A stretch of 64,000 bases of DNA from Paralichthys olivaceus. Its lineage: Eukaryota; Chordata; Actinopteri; Pleuronectiformes; Paralichthyidae. Shown piece by piece: positions 10,428 to 24,300 of this stretch. The notes beneath the pieces were generated by a model, which saw only the letters and a list, made by a program, of their open reading frames with translations, was not told the origin of the DNA and made no database searches. Each line of letters starts with the position of its first letter. Position 1 is the stretch's first letter. Where the stretch lies: NCBI RefSeq assembly GCF_024713975.1, contig NC_091107.1, forward strand, positions 15,055,501 through 15,119,500, in the 5' to 3' direction. The position numbers and the translations under genes were made by a program.

Positions 10428-13400
10428 ATGGAGGGCGGCTCTGAGGTGATGGAGGACATTGATTTTCGAGGGGTGGAGTTTTCTGTAAAGATAGAGGTGG
10501 ACAAAGGTTTGCTGATGGTGGAAATCTCAGACTCAATGACAGCGGATCAGTGGAGGGGGGAGTTTGATCCAGCATGTAAGTAGCAAACAGTTGTCATTGA
10601 CTTATTCTCATCACTGGCACAAATAGTCCCACTAACGCTGTTCATTTATTTTATATTTGTTTTAGACATTGAGGATCTCACTCGGAAAACTGGCAACTTC
10701 AAGCAGTTTCCCATTTTCTGTAGCATGCTGGAATCCGCTGTTAGAAAGGTATGTGTGACACTGCTTTTATACAGATACTCTAAAAAAAATAGTGGCGGAA
10801 TGAGTAAACATGAGGTCAGTAGAACGATGTGAACACAAACACTCACACATTCGCTCGAGGCTGTGTGAGCTGAGGCAAGACTCATTCGTGTCCAGCGTTT
10901 CCACTTGAGCGAAAAATGTACAGTTAGCCCGAGCTGTCGTATTCTCCCTCTTCATTATTGTACAGGGACATGGGCTAAACGGAAAAGAGCCTGGAGGAAA
11001 ATAAGTATAACAATTTGAATTTTGGGTACATAGAGAAATCCATCCCAGCTGAGCTACTGCTTACACAAAAGTACAGTACACACAAACACACAAAACCTTT
11101 GTTTGCACTGCTCCACCAGACATCAGCACCCTGGCTGTTTGTGGCTAAAACAAAAGAATTACATGAAGCACAAAAACAGTCAAGCAGTCAAATTTGTACA
11201 ATTACATTGCAATTCTCAAAAGTGAAATATAAAAATATTATATTTATATATTTTTAATAGAGTAGACATGACATATCTTCTATTCAGGTTTTTTTTCTGT
11301 CTTGATGTGGTGTAATCTTTATTTTCAGATTTTTGATAGTGAACTTTTTTTCAGATGAGCGATTCAGTTACACTTGACCTCCTGACCTATGCTGACCTGG
11401 AGCTGCTACGTAACAGGAAAGCAGGAGTGGTTAGTCGTCCTCGCGGAAATCAGCAGTCGTCTGCTCTCACTGCCAAAAGATATCTAATCCTCATATACAC
11501 TGTGGAGTTTGACAGGTTAGTCTCTCTTTGGTAACTTTTATATTATTTACAGGCCATGTCGTGTTTGTTGTATTAAGCCCTCTTTTGAACACAGTAGTTC
11601 AGTTTTTTAATTGGTGATAACTGTCTTGATGTGCTGACTGTTTTGAATTTTTAGGATACATTACCCTTTACCCCTGCCCTATGTGGGTAAGCCTGACCCG
11701 GCTGCCCTGCAGAAGGAGGTCAGAGCCCTCAGGGCTGAGCTCAGCGCTCTCACCTCTCGGGGAGTTAACAAATCTGCAGACCTGGAAATACAACGGCTAC
11801 GAGCAGAGTAGGTTGCAGTTAATCTTAGTCACCGACGATATGAAGGGATTTGGGATTTTTTCTGATGTCTCCTGCTGTTTTCAAGGCTGGCTCTGGTGAA
11901 AGAAGAGAAGGAGGCTATGACTAAAGCTCTGGAGCAACTGCAGATGACTGCAAGTGGTTCCACATCTGGACGAGAGGACTGGAGGGTTAGAGATGTGGCC
12001 AGGACACTGGAGGAACAGCTTGTCAAGGAGAGAGCCAAAAGTCAACGCTCTGCAAGCAAGAGATGCCAGGAGCAGAGACTCCTAATGGAGCAGGTGGACC
12101 TGGTAGTCAGCTGAAAAAGATTCATCTTGTTTTCTTTGTTAGAGCTGGATTTAACTTGTTTTCTTCTCTGTCCTGACCAGTTGGAGGAGCTGAGAGCATC
12201 AGAGTGTGCTCTCCGTGTTCGTGTCAAGAGTCTCACCAATGAACTGGCGATACTACGGAGAGGGTTAGACAATCTCAGCGTGTACTATATCTTTACTTTC
12301 TCTCTCTTTCATTCATTCACGTACAATGCTTACTTTACATTCAAAATCTGAATCCGTCCATCTTTTCAGTATTTGTCCTCTTTGTGTGTCTGCAGGCGAG
12401 TGACTCCAGTGTCCGGTCACATCAGCTCTCGGGTTGATGGGGAAATATATCGCTCTCTCTCCCGTGAGAGAGGATCAAGGTACGGGACGGTCAGGGCTCG
12501 CTCAGGCTCCAGAGAACGGGTTTACGACAGAGTGCAAAGGTCAGATGAAAGAGGAAGAAGAGCAGATTCCTCAGGACCACGTGCTTGCATATCCAGGCCG
12601 TCACCCTCTCCTACTGGTACTGATCCTGTTTTTCTTGTCTTTGTGTGCTTGTGTAACAGTTTTATTCTGTTAATTGTGAACATAAGTTTTGTAACTTGTA
12701 CATACTTTCACCCTTTTTAAATAATTACATAAAAGATGCTTTTATAGATCAAAATGTCATTGATGAGAGAGATTGATGAGATTCCCTCCTATATCTTCCA
12801 GGGTCACGGGTACCACGCTTTGACCCGACAGCATACATCCAGGACAGACATCGCAGACAGAAAGAGGCGGAAAAAAAGTTGGTTTCTGTTAGTTTCTCTT
12901 GACAGTGCACTGATATTCATTTTTGGGTCATACCTGTAACCATGTTTTTCTGCGTCAGACAAAGGAAGGTACGGAGAGATATGCTGACATCGCCCAATAT
13001 ACCTGAGAGGGGGCGTTCACGTTCCAGAGAGGCGTATCCTCAGATGGTTCGGTCTGGCAGCAGAGGCAGGAGTTTATCTGTGGAGCGGAGAGGGAGCAGG
13101 AACTCCTCTGAAAGCTCCTTAGTGGATATGGACGAAATGGCCAAAACCCTGTTTAGGTGAAGGGATCACTTTTTAATAGGTGTTTCTTTTTTTTTTTTAG
13201 CTGCTGATTTAACGTGTTAATGTGTTTTTCTTAACAGAGGAAGAAAACAGACTTACAATTACAATGGACCCAGTGCGGTGAGTAACATGGTTAATAATGT
13301 AACTCTGGCACACAATGAATCGCTGATCTCTTATCTGTATATGCATTTTACATTTCTTACTGTCAAAACCCATGAAAAGACCCCAAAACAACAATGTGTG

Positions 13401-14833
13401 ACTCTTTTAAAGTCAATTTTTTTATGAGTCTCAAAATGTCCCCTTAAATCATGGCACTGTAGTTTTTAACAATGTAAGGTGACAGTAGAGGAGGTTGTAT
13501 TCATTTACCTCAGGAAAGAGCCAATGAGGCTGTTTGTCCCTCTGCCCAGCTGAAGTAAAATCATTTAGAAGCCTGTAATATCTCAACAACTCTAAAAGTC
13601 CCTCCTCAAAAAAGTTCTGCCATTGTTCTAATTTCTTCTTTGTGTCTTATGTTCATCTCACTTCAACTATTGGCTGGACTGCCTCGTCTCAACTTCCGTG
13701 CTCCGGGCAGAGAGCTCCATCCTTTCTGTATCTAACTTTAGCTGCTTTCAAACATGCACCAAACTTTGCAGATGCTTCACATTTTCTGTGGAGGAGGTGC
13801 TTCTGTGAACACAAGTAACCAAATGAGCAGCTCCGGATTATTGTTGGACTTTCTCCGCCTGACCTCCTAGTATAAAGTCTGTAGAAAGTCATGGGAATCT
13901 AACAACAGGGGATCTCTGCTGGATTCACTGCGAGTGAGTGGGAGGGTTCATGACACATCTAACACGCTACAGATGCAAAAATGAAAAAAACAAACAAAAA
14001 ACCCCCCAAAATCTCCCAGTGAAAATGCGGTGTCATATACGTAGAAGACACAGACAAGGATACTTAAAGAAAACCAGGTGATCTCTGCAGCAGAGTTAAT
14101 ACGTTACTTCCTGCCTCTGTCTGCTGCAGCTGGCTGCTCCACCTCTCACCTGAATAGTGCAGAGGATTTGTTGTTGTTGTGAACACTCCTGTGCAGAGAA
14201 CCTTCCGCTGCGCTGAGCATGTGTCAAATCAAACTGTGGGTAAACTGGATTATTATTGAGTATAACTGAGCCTTTATTCAGAAGGGAGTCAGTCGTTCAT
14301 TCGGTCGGCACTTTTTTTTTGTCATGGATTAAAACCTTTTAATAGCAGCAGTGGGAAACTATTCGTGTTCATTGTAATGACAGAAAGTGTAACATTGTGG
14401 CTCACTGATATGTTTTGAGTTAACAGAGGTCTGTACTGCTGTATATCAAGCTTTTGCTACATAGGCAGTAGCTGTTAGCAAGTCATTTTTTGTTTTGGTC
14501 TTTTCATGGGATTGTTTTGATAGTAGGTAAATACAGGATGTCACTAGCCTTATTCTTGTAATGTGTAATCTGTTCCTAGTCAAGAGGAGGCCTTTCAACC
14601 AGGAAACAACTGTGCAGTACTCCAACACAGAGAATGAAAGAAAAAGGTGATACATCAAAGTGTTTCCTGTACATATGTAAATCTAGTATCTAGCCCCCCC
14701 ACAGCATCTAATCATCACATCTGTGTCTCCACCTCCAGAGAGCTCCATACATACGGGTGCCGAACTGTCAGAGATTGATGCCAGGCTGCAGGCGCTGCAG
14801 GACTACATGAGGGACCTGGACACAGGACAATAA
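10428..14833 (+). CDS. ccdc61: Coiled-coil domain-containing protein 61 (VFL3 homologue)
   Basis: Eleven exons: 10428-10575, 10666-10748, 11355-11515, 11655-11807, 11886-12093, 12181-12263, 12396-12616, 12802-12877, 12959-13156, 13238-13277 and 14741-14833, giving 487 residues (human about 512). CCDC61 works at centriolar satellites and basal bodies, in spindle assembly and cilia. The N-terminal 150 residues form the XRCC4-like head: FRGVEFSVKI, MTADQWRGEFDP, GNFKQFPIFCSMLESA, VTLDLLTYADLE and EFDRIHYPLPLPY all match. Residues 160-280 are a coiled coil rich in EEL and Lys. Then comes a basic Ser/Arg-rich region, RFDPTAYI, and the conserved C-terminus ELSEIDARLQALQDYMRDLD. The exon 5 donor is ambiguous by 9 bases (12093 or 12102). 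The long last intron could hide another exon, since human CCDC61 has more sequence there. Confidence 0.94.
13278..14740. other. Last intron of ccdc61 (1.46 kb)
   Basis: No exon with clear family match. The stretch near 13550-14330 mixes CpG-containing, non-intron-like segments and a short ttg repeat (14168-14180), and resembles an old interspersed repeat, but I could not name a family. It could hide a poorly conserved coding exon of the Ser/Arg-rich region. Confidence 0.35.
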
Positions 14834-16663
14834 CACAGATTTGAGCTCAGGCTGTGAAACACATCAACCTTCCAACATGAGAGATGGGTTCACCTGTGTT
14901 CATGTGAAAAACCAAATCTCCCCCTGGAGGGTCAGACTTCAGGAAAATACAGCCATCACTGTGAAGGACTACTTTTTGTGGACTTAAATAATTTTTTATA
15001 TGCCAAGTTTTTATGAATTAACTTAAAGTATGACTGTCAGAGTGTAGTTTTATTCTTTCTAAAACGTCACCAAACAAACTACACAATTGTTATAGTGGGG
15101 GTAAAATCTGGTCCGAAAATATGTATACTTATACATGCAACAGGAAAAGTCAAAAGGCCGGTTTCATCCCACCGTACATCTACACATTCATGGTCATTAC
15201 TGAAAAATGTTTTTTGACCTAATACATTGCTGCGTTTTATCAAGTTGTTGTCAGTTCTCCTTGTTTGTGCATGCCTGGGTAATCTCTACCCTTAAAGAGA
15301 AATGTCCATGGGTGTGATTGTGATCGTGTGATACTAGATTAACATGTTGTCGAACCTGTTACAGACATGTTTCTTCCACGCAGTGCATGCTGGGACACCC
15401 TCCAGTTGCTGCTGTACCATGAAACACAGGAACAAAGTCAATGACATACAGGATTTCACTACATTCATGGCTAAATGTCATTCAAACTGTATTTGTCATA
15501 AGTGTGGTTTAATTTTGACCTTGAACTCAACATTATCACTGTATTCTAATCGAACCATTATGACATTTATCTTGATCTGCATGCTGCATTATAATGGTGT
15601 ATTTTCTTCTGTTTGAAAGTAAATTGACCTAATTTTCCTTTTTGAATTTACATCCCAAACTAAAACAAAGTTATTTTTAATCTTGGATCATTTGTAATAC
15701 TCATCAGTGCTTTTTTTGTGTGATGGTATAAAAATCTGCAGTATGTGTTTAAGACCGTTACTCATTCCCCAGTCGAATGCTTTTATACCACTTAAAACTC
15801 TAATTTATAAGAAAGTTATTGTTGGTGTAAAGATTTTTTTAAGCGCATGCAATCTTCTCCAGACCTGTAGTTTTGTACACACTGCTTCCCTTTGCACTGG
15901 TGTCAGCTGAAGTGAAGAGAAGCCTTGAAGGGTTTCACCACCGCAGCAGCTTTCAGTAATTAACAAATAAACTTCCTCTCAGAGAAACGGTAGAGCGTCT
16001 GAACAGCTGTTCTGTTTCTGCTTGGAAACTCGGGCAGGAGGCGAGATCACCTTATGTTGGTTTATGTCATGAGGAAAGTTAACTCAGCTTTTAGTATCTT
16101 GGAAAATGCGTCAAGCTGCTTTTTCACAAGATTAAACCTATATTTGCACAAAAAAGACCAAATTATTTAGGACCATAATATTACTGACAAGATACATGTC
16201 TCTCTTGTTCCAGTGTCCTGGCCTGATGCTGGTTAATTGTGCACAAACATGCAAAAATTAATTTATTTTGGTTATTTTATGAATTTATTACAACTGGTAA
16301 CAAACATAAAATGTTCAGTATAAATCATAAAGAAAACCTTTAATTTAAATAGTAAGGCACGTTTAAGAAGCAGCTGCAGGATGATTATGTATTTGTCAAC
16401 TGTATCAGATACAACTGAACTTTATTTTTCTTATTGAAGCTAAAGTGCTAAGAGTTAAAAACACAAATCAAACTTCACTTCAACCTCACATCTGAAACTA
16501 AATGCTGACAACTTGCTAATGTTACATGTCTTTAGCAGCTAGGTGTACTCTACTCTGTCTTGGTAAATCATACATTCACTGGCACACGGGAATAATTAAA
16601 TTAGTTCCCAATTATAAAGTAAAAAGGCATCAAGTCTTTACTGAAACAACATAAATTGAGTTT
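14834..16663. other. Convergent 3' region between ccdc61 and atrx
   Basis: Both genes end into this 1.8 kb. Plus-strand AATAAA at 15966-15971 is a candidate ccdc61 polyadenylation signal. TTTATT at 16262-16267 is a candidate atrx signal on the minus strand. No other gene is seen. Confidence 0.45.
15966..15971 (+). terminator. Candidate polyadenylation signal of ccdc61
   Basis: Canonical AATAAA hexamer about 1.1 kb after the stop codon. Other weak signals exist nearer the stop, so use of this one is inferred. Confidence 0.3.
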
Positions 16664-18324
16664 TCAAATCTGTGCAGGCTGGTTCACAGTGATCGCGGCC
16701 GTCTGCATCGCTTGGTTTCTTCGACTGTTCAGTATGGCCTGGATTCTGAGCGTGAACTGTGGAGGAAAAGGATTGAAACATGAGAATGGCGTATGTGTGC
16801 GTTAATGCATGCAAACACACAAAGCTAGCTTACTGTTTGTTGCTGTGAAAGAACCTCGCGATAAAAGGCATTTCGGCGGTCCTGCTCCTTCTGATCACAC
16901 ATTCTCCACTGCTCTGCCTTGGTCTTCATCTCGTGTTCAAGCAGATGAGGATACTGTTGCCGCTGTGACGTGAATAAAAAACGATATTTTTACACTTTGG
17001 TGAAGTCTGCTGAGGTTCAGTGCAGAGGGCCCCTCATCTATGTCCTGTGTCCGACAGCCCACCATTAGGGCCTTCATGGATGACTTCACTGTGACAATAA
17101 AAATCTGTTCTGGGGAGCAGGTGGATCCTGAAGGGCCTTGAGGAGTTGGTCACCTGGGCTCATATAAGCTTCAAGCCAGTGAAGTCCAGATCACCGTTCC
17201 CTGGGAGGACCGACGAGAGGAAAAGGGCCAACTACTCTGAGCTAGTAGAGGAATGCCAAAGCAACGGGTTGCGAGCGAGGTGTGAGCCCATTGGGGTGGG
17301 ATGCAGAGGGTTTGCAGGCCTACAACATGCTGGGCATCACAGGAGCAAGTAGGCTGCGACAAGGCAGCTACAGAGGCAGCAGAAGTTACATCCAGATGGC
17401 TGTGGATCAGGGGAGGAGATCCGTGGGTGGGGTAGCGCTACCTGGATACAAGCCAGGGCTTGGTCAACCCCGGTTGGGTCGCCTGGGTGAGACCCGAAAC
17501 ACCCAATGACCACAGGAAACATCACTGAGGATGTGTCCAGGTGCATCACAAGGTGATGTTTTTCAGAAACACAAGGCGCGCACACTGCATGCAAAGCTCA
17601 ACTGCACAGCGTGCAATGAGGTTGATGTTAGGAGGCTTTTGTATCTTCAGTTCTCAGTTATCTGCTACAAAGCATTTTATCCACTGCACAGGTATATATC
17701 AAAATATACCATGTGCAACATAACTCAATATCTATTCATGATTATGAACAACATTGAGGTCACTCACCGTTTGTAACATGTATTCTTCAGGGGTGTGAGA
17801 CCTCATCCTCTGCAGCGACAGGAAGGCAGCTGATACGTTTACTCTGCACCTGTTAAGTAATTCCTGCAAGGACATTTTTTATGTCATATGTGGTTTGAGT
17901 CTCAAATGTCACCAGAGGTATTTGAAAGATAAGGTTTTAGAAAATTATGTTTATTTTTACCAAGAGCTCTTCGTTGGTCTTCAACTGTAAGGTGTCCTGA
18001 CCCGAGCTGGCTGCAAGGCTGGCGGTTTTTGACTGAAGAAACAAACAAAAAAGACACATTTACAGAGAGTAAGAAAATAATATAGAACAGAATATGAATG
18101 TAAAATGTTGGTATCGGTGTTGGATTTTAAGGGTGTGATGAGACGAGATGATTTGTGCTTTGCAGTGTGCAGCTTCTTACCTCTGCCTCGTACTCGGCCC
18201 AGGCAGCTTTGCGCTCTGCTTCGCTGAGCTCCTCCTCTTGTTTATGGTCCAGCAGAGATTCGTGTTCGTGGTACGACACTATCTGATCTTTACAGGTTTC
18301 CAACATCTGTGTCAGGATATGATC
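16664..18324 (-). CDS. atrx: atrx exons 31-35: C-terminal region
   Basis: Exons: 18181-18324, 17961-18032, 17768-17863, 16834-16962 and 16664-16756, all phase 0. They encode [48 protein letters not shown], a Ser-rich linker, [20 protein letters not shown] and a basic helix [18 protein letters not shown], then TGA at 16666-16664. Human ATRX continues with a Gln-rich then Pro-rich stretch after the equivalent RRLQQQ. Here the protein stops about 12 residues after the basic helix. Confidence 0.88.
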
Positions 18325-21300
18325 CTGAGAATAGAAGACACAAATAACATAATTCCTTCCTGCAAGTTCGTCATATGTCAGACGTCAGGGCAGAAAAAAA
18401 CTGACAAGGACTGTGAGTGGCGTTACCTTTGGAAAAGCAGAGGCTGTCCTCTTGCTTTTCTTCGAGTTTGGGTCATTCAGCAGATCTGGCTCAAATGTGT
18501 AGAGTTCTTTGAGCTCGAAAAGGGTAAAGTGCCTCTCGATCTGCTGTTGATCCACCACTCGATAGGACAAGGACTGCTTGGTCACCTGCCGATCATAGAT
18601 CTTCTCCTCCATGGTGCCCTGGTGATGAAAATGACAGCAATAATAAAGAGGACTGAAAGAAAAACAGCAGCTCCAAGAAATCTAAGCCCAGCACACGTTT
18701 TACCTTGTAAAATAGATTGTGCATGAGTTAATATTTTAAGGCAGCTTATCAAAAATTAAATCAAAAACTATGTACCTTCGCTGAGGACCAACAGTCCCCT
18801 TATAAACCACATTTAAATTCAGATATTAGGATATTTCACACACTCATAAATATCAGTTCCCTAGACAATCAATGAAAATGTCCACACCAAAATGAATTCT
18901 TTCTTGGTTTGTGCCCCACCCCTCCACAAATTCCATGGAAATCTGAAAAGTAGTTTTTGTGTAATCCTGCTAACAAACAAACAAGCTCAGGAAATAACCT
19001 AACCTCCTTGGTGATGATGTGTCATCCATCGTTCTCAATTCTTTTTCATCGTTAAACCTTAATGTGCATGACACATTTTGGGGGAATAATATAATTCATG
19101 TCACAAAATAAAAAAATGAGGGACATTGTCAGGAACCATAGAGCCAGTGGACTCCAAACTGTAGAGACACAGATCTGCACGTTACGTTTTCGTTGATATT
19201 AATAAAGACCAGTGAGCTCACCTGAGCCAGGAAGCGGTACACGAACACTTGTTTCAGCTGCCCGAAGCGGTACACCCTGTATATGCTCTGTATGTCGTAT
19301 GACGGATTCCACGAGGCATCAAAGATGATGACCCTGTTGGCAGCCACGAGGTTGATGCCAAGAGAGCCAGCTTTCGTTGAGATGAGAAACAGTCGCCCGC
19401 TGACAGAGGAGAGACTTTGTCATGACACTCTCAAAACATTCTGCCTCATTATTCCAGCATATAAAAGACGAAACAGGCAGCGAGTGATTGATCTCTACCG
19501 GACATTGGCAGGATTGTTGAACAGATCTGCCCATTTCTTCCTGTTTGTAGCATTGATGGTACCATCAAGACGATAGTAATCAACGTTTTTAATCCAGCTG
19601 CCGACTGTTAACAATAAAGCACAACTTTCAGAAATGAAGTACCATTGAATTAGACAGTCTCAGTGATGGCTTTAATATATTCTTTGCCATAAAAAGAGTA
19701 ATACCTTTGAATGCTGATGGGTCTCTGGCGCGATGAGAGGCTGCCAGGAAATCCTCGATTAGGTTTAATGAGATCAAGGACTGACTGAACACGAGCCTTG
19801 AGATGAGAAAATTGATTTGCTTAGTCGTGATCATTTATACTCTGACGGAACATCGGCAGTTTTTGTGTTCATAGTTGATTCAAATAAGAAAAGAAAAGTA
19901 CACTTTCTCATCCAGGTCTTCAGCCATCCTGAGGATCTCAAACAAGAGCACCATCTTCCCAGAGTGCTGCAGGATATTGGCGTCGCTCTCAGAGAGCAGA
20001 CTCTTGTGCCAGCATTCATCGGACATTGGGCTTAGTGTTGCTGTCTCACCTACACAGAATTTAACACAGGTTAATCTACATCAGGGTGTAAGCTACAGGG
20101 CTGGAGTACTAGGCTGCTATTTAGATATAAACTGAACTCCGGACATTCTCCTGAAATTTTCAGAGGTCTCCTGCCAGCGCACTAGTCAAATGTCTGTAAT
20201 AGTTCAGAGTGAGTCCATGTGAGAATACAGCAGGAGAATACCTGGCGAGCGAGTGGGCATGATGATGATGGAGTTTCTGACACTTGACACAAAATTGGAA
20301 GAATACAAATATCTTAGGATGAAAAAGAGGAGCCAAACATGTCGAAGACAAAGATGACAGCTTGGAATGAAAATGAGATTCGAGAGCTTTTGGTGACAAG
20401 GGCCAATGTGCTGTAACAGAGGAATGTATCCATCATGTCTCGCCTCTCCTCACATGAATGTTGCGGACATTTTGGGGTTCGGACCTGGGTTCTCCATATG
20501 TAAAGGGGAAACTCTGATGTCTGAACCCAGAAATGAGATTTTCTGAAGTTCATGTCTAAAAGCAGCTTTAGTGACACATGAAGCTTTAATACCTTCAACT
20601 CCTGGAGCAGCTGTGGATGCATCGACATTAACCATTGCAGTGTTGTTTGGGTTGTTTACTCCTGTTCCGTTGTTCTCTTTCAGTCCACTACACCAGAAAA
20701 AGAAGGATTTAATATAAATTAGAAAAAGTTTGAGAGGTGCAGTTTACGTGGAACACAGCAGGCATCGAGCACCTCACAGAGGTTTCTTGTTGATGCATTT
20801 TCTGGCACCAATATAGACGACACAATACCTCATTTCTGATTATAACACACAGCGTCCTCACCTCTCGGCCACACTGGGTTGTGGGTTATTCAGGAGAGCT
20901 GCCACATTTACTTGGGTCTTCTTTTTCAAATGTCTCTGTTGTAAAAAATCCACTTATAAGTTTGCATTTTAAAAACACAGTATGTGTCAAAGTTATCCAG
21001 AATCAACGTGCGTTAGAGGTACCTTTTTTTCTGTACTTATGAAGCTGAGCTGAAGGCACCAGGGATGAGTCCAGATTCGGCCGAGCGCCTGAAAGTCCTT
21101 GAAGAGGTTCGCTCCAATCTTAACCTTTGCAGAGTTCATGATGGAACCCACACCTGGAAAAATAAATGGGAATCTACATCAGGTGATTGAACCCCAGATT
21201 AACACCATTATTGAACTTCACCTCCTCGTTGATGATGATCATGTCTCAGCCTTCAGTGATTTAGTGAATTTGATAAACTCAGTACAAGTAAATGTCCCTC

Positions 21301-24300
21301 TTCTGCCAGGCTTAACTAAAATCTACCATTAGCAAGTGTCTGCAGGATCCCACTATACTTTTAAATGAATAACTATGAATACATAAACATAACTATAAAG
21401 ATTTTCTGAGACAATGAAATCCATTATTCATCGCAAGAATGCATCAGAGAAAAAATAATAAAGTTATTAAAAAATTTAATAAACACCATATCATTAGAAC
21501 ACTCTGGAAGTACATATTTTTCTTAACCTTAGTACAGTATTAACTTTACATCTACCACAAAGACAGACTCTTACCGCTGATGTGGTCAAGGTAGTAGCGG
21601 TACAACTTATACTGCAGTGGAGTAATCCGCACTGCCAGCACATACTCGTGTTTGGGAGGTAGAAACTGAGTCAACTCAGAGTAATCTCTTCTCTGGAAAG
21701 AAGAGAGGATGAACAGTGTTGTGTGAGCTGGAATATAAAACTAACAAAACGTTCACATGCATAGAGAGTGTATAACTGAAAGTGTAATTTTTTTTTTACC
21801 TGTACACATCCAGCCAACATTGCATGAAGCACATGCGCTCGCTTCTTCATGATTCGGACGTCTTTCGGCGTTGAGTCAGCACACTGGCCGTTCTCGATGG
21901 GGTTGATGAAACGGTTTCGGAATTCGCCCAATGAGCCCAGAAGATTCTTTTTGATGAAGTTGACCATGCAGTGGTCTGTGGGAACGAAATACACATGATG
22001 ATACACATTATGATACATTACTGTGATTTTAAAACCACGAGTTTCATCAAAGAACAGTCTTATAACTTAGTTTACGGCTCAAAAAAACATTTGCAGTGTG
22101 TCTTTAAATGCACCGTCACAGCGGTACAAAGACCAAGGAAATATCAGGAAAGGTCGAGAAAATTGTGACTGTGTATATTTATTTTGCACATTAAATACAC
22201 AGTATATCACAGTGGTGCAGACTTACACTCAACCAGGTTGTTCTGCATTGGTGTTCCAGTCAGCACCACTCTTCGTCGAGTCCTGATGCCATTCAAAGCT
22301 TTGGAGATGCCAGATGAATCATTGCGGAGGATGTGCCCCTCGTCACAAACCACAAAATCTGGGCCTGAAAATACACGAGAGAGAAAACTGTTACCGATCA
22401 CAACCGTGAACAGGAAACATTTCAATAATATGATGATGCAATTAAAAGTTTGTGTACCTGGATCCACCAGGATCGTCTTTAACTGTTTCTTCCACTCCTC
22501 GTTCATATTCTTGGCTAATGACAGGATGCGGTAAATATCGTATCCCATTATCATAACACCTCCCTCTCTGTGCCACTCCTGCAGAGCACAGAGTCTTTCT
22601 GGAGTGTTCTTCACTGTGGCCAGTTGTCTAACCTGTAACATATTTGTATTAAAGCCGTACCAACATGTAGCTGCAGCAAACAGTTAAGTTGCTTACTTAT
22701 GATTGGACATATTTGCATTGCTTTGAAACCTTGACTTTGTCCTCTCCCATTGTGCTTTGCCATTTCTTGAACTCGCTGACCCAGTTGAGGTTGGTGTTGA
22801 GTGGACACACGACCAGGGCAGTTCTGAATTTCAGGTTAGTTGAGAGCAGCACCGTGTGGAGGAACGTAACCATCTATAAGATAACACAACCAAGAACATG
22901 AAAGAGGGTAGACAACTGACTATAGAAAACAAAGCACAATCTAGGAGCAGGGAAATGATGGAAATGTAACAGGTTTAGGGGACATTGGTCTGGCCTGGTG
23001 AATGTTTGGTTTATTCCTTAGTCTTGGATAAATGTAAGCGAACACGCCTACAGGAGGTGGATGTGTGTGTCTTCACCTGCAGAGTCTTCCCCAGGCCCAT
23101 GCAGTGTGCCAGTATACAGCCTGACCCCGGTGAAGAGTTGGCCTTCTTCACAGACTCGCAGCAACTGTCCCAAATGAACTGGACACCTGTTGAAGAATAA
23201 AGAGAATATGTTGAGGTAAGCTGTTGAGGAAAATAAACATCTAGTTAACAGCATTAAAATATTATTATGAATTATCTATTATAGGTTGATTTCCCCCCTC
23301 TCTGTTTGTTTGTCTGTTGGTTGGTGTGTATGTTTGTAAGCAAAATTGAAAATGAAGATTTCCATGAATCCTAGTGGAAGGATGGGACATGGGGCAAGGA
23401 AAAAAATAAAATAAAAAGGGCAGATCGATGTGTTAAAATCACTAAATCTTGATCTAGTGAATGTAAACGTGGTTTCATAGGAAGACTGTTGGGCCTTGGC
23501 TGTGGTTTGGACTCAGTGCCATTCTAATTAGCGAGTAATGTAACCTGTTCAGTTCTTTATCTCCAACAGGTCTTTGAGATATTTGATGCTGTCAAACACA
23601 GAACTGTATTAGTTTGTTTTGTTGTTGCAGTAAACTGCCTGCATTGTGAATAATAGTAAAGTGATGTCAGTGTGAGTGAAAGGCTCGCACTAACCGTCCA
23701 CCTGATGAGGCTTCAGTCTGGTCACCAGGTTCCTGTGCACCTGAACCAGGGGCTCCTTGGTCTCCTCGTCCTGATCCAGGACCAGCTTTGTTGTAACGGG
23801 ACAAACCACCTGAGACAGCTCATCCTCTATAACAATGATCTGGAAAAACAAGGACAGTGTGTTTGCTCCTCCTCTTAATAAACCTCAGAAGGAATAAATC
23901 CCTGTATGAGTATGGAACTTGATTCAAGTCCTGCTGCAGTGTTACAGTAAATCTCTACTGTTCCTCAACACAGTGAAGTTTAATTGTCTGTTGGACCGGC
24001 TGTATATGTATATACCTCTCTCCTGTCCTCCATTTGTTGTTCCCTATCTGCCAGTCGTTTGCACCTCTCCTCCTCCTCTCTCAGTGCTTCCTGGGTCTCT
24101 GTGCGGAGGTTCTCATCATCGATGATTTTACGGATCTTTTTGCGTTGTTTTGGAGTGGATTTATCTTCAGTCCCCTCATCACCATCCTCCTGATCATTCT
24201 GCTCCTTTACAGAAATAACAAACAGGCAATATTACCATTAGACAACCTTAGTTTCCTTTCCTGGGAGGTATGGTTAAAGTTTAGGATATTAGATGATACA

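Noticed and set aside
17146-17352. A small host gene antisense in the atrx intron
   Set aside because: Its translation is LINE polymerase sequence with a deletion, not a host gene.
20240-20330. tgatgatgatgg...ctgaca as a possible C/D box snoRNA in an atrx intron
   Set aside because: Box spacing and terminal stem do not fit, and the tgatga run looks like a simple repeat.
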